Assembly (NCBI GenBank): GCA_030068145.1
Contig: JAPJBO010000079.1
Span: 62,001 to 126,000 of the forward strand
Origin: Diplonema papillatum
Taxonomy: Eukaryota > Euglenozoa > Diplonemea > Diplonemida > Diplonemidae
Length of the DNA stretch: 64,000 nt
Direction of reading: 5' to 3'
The notes under the pieces were generated by a model, which saw only the letters and a program-made list of their open reading frames with translations, was not told where the DNA came from and searched no databases. Each line of letters opens with the position of its first letter. Within the stretch, counting starts at the first letter, position 1. The translations under genes and the position numbers were made by a program. Positions 63,541 to 64,000 of the stretch are shown piece by piece.

Positions 63541-63865
63541 GTATGGTGTCCTTCCGAGTTCTTAATGCATGGTTGGTACTAAAAAAGTAGTGGCAGCGCA
63601 CTACACTAAATTTACCAAGCTTGCGCTATGTTACCGATGCCCTGTATTCGCTCGCGTGGATACGCACAAAGATTTCCGTTCCGGAACTGCGGCCTCGTTT
63701 TAACGTGGCTCCCTCCTAGCAAACGTGGCTCCCTCTCAGCGAGAGTTGTGTCCACGTGGGGTGCGCGTGTGCGCGGGGGAACGACTTCCTCCTGTCGGAT
63801 TGTCTTGCCGCCCACTTGTGTGTCTCGTCTGTCAATAACACTAATTCTACCTGCTCGGCTCACAG

Positions 63866-64000
63866 TCTCAACAAGGGACGAAGTCTTTCCTGCATTACCT
63901 CGGTACGTCTAGCACCACAACTTCCCACACAGACTGCGCTTCTTCCGAAAGAGCACGGACTCAAGGCGATCCCCCACCTGTCAGTCCCGCTTGTGGACTA
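63866..64000 (+). CDS. Possible next exon of the KOW/WW gene (runs off the window)
   Basis: After GCTCACAG at 63865, phase 0 stays open to the window end (SQQGTKSFLHYLGTSS...). There is no domain and codon bias is weaker than in exon 1, so this is only a candidate. Confidence 0.25.

Overview
The window is nuclear DNA of a unicellular eukaryote that I cannot place to a lineage. Genes have canonical GT-AG introns, GC-rich third codon positions, long intron-poor exons and wide gene-poor spacers full of homopolymers, hairpins and dispersed repeats. All host genes I can support lie on the + strand. The only well-supported minus-strand protein-coding material belongs to mobile elements or their remains. 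I see no bacterial operon, CRISPR array, rRNA or convincing tRNA.

Layout. 1-1.35 kb: last exon of a ZNF598/Hel2-like RING plus C2H2 protein and a decayed partial copy of it. 2.8-11.2 kb: a second ZNF598-like gene. Its first exon (2814-2987) carries the first RING cysteine pair and its second exon (10342-11223) the rest. The 7.35 kb intron between them holds a near-complete non-LTR retrotransposon in antisense (about 3400-8456, endonuclease then reverse transcriptase). Truncated tails of the same family are scattered through the window. 12.9 kb: a small unknown gene. 14.75-17.7 kb: an inositol polyphosphate 5-phosphatase gene. 21.8 kb: a doubtful charged ORF. 23.3-24.4 kb: a secreted Cys-rich protein. 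30.3-38.3 kb: a giant three-exon gene (about 2482 aa) with 21 WW(K/R/Q) motifs in a Trp-rich repeat region, FEGEK repeats, an acidic linker and then the same 5-phosphatase module as at 15-17 kb. 42.9 kb: a PPR-like protein. 44.7 kb: a TPMT-like methyltransferase. 47.9 kb: a Cys4 protein. 48.5-53.5 kb: AT-rich hairpin arrays and a 1.5 kb element with terminal inverted repeats containing a broken ubiquitin-specific protease. 56.3-60.5 kb: a 1396-aa protein with a WW domain, CCCH fingers, a coiled coil and a caspase-like domain that has lost its catalytic cysteine. 62.8 kb to beyond the edge: a KOW-like plus WW protein.

Themes. The most unusual items are the Trp-repeat/5-phosphatase fusion, the inactive-looking caspase-like multidomain protein, an exon-limited homogenised tract between the two phosphatase genes, and a short motif (ATCGCCGGAAACACAAA and relatives) seen at least ten times, several of them just upstream of genes. 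RNA and ribosome related functions recur (two ZNF598-like genes, PPR, CCCH, KOW/WW), but nothing shows that these genes act as one system.
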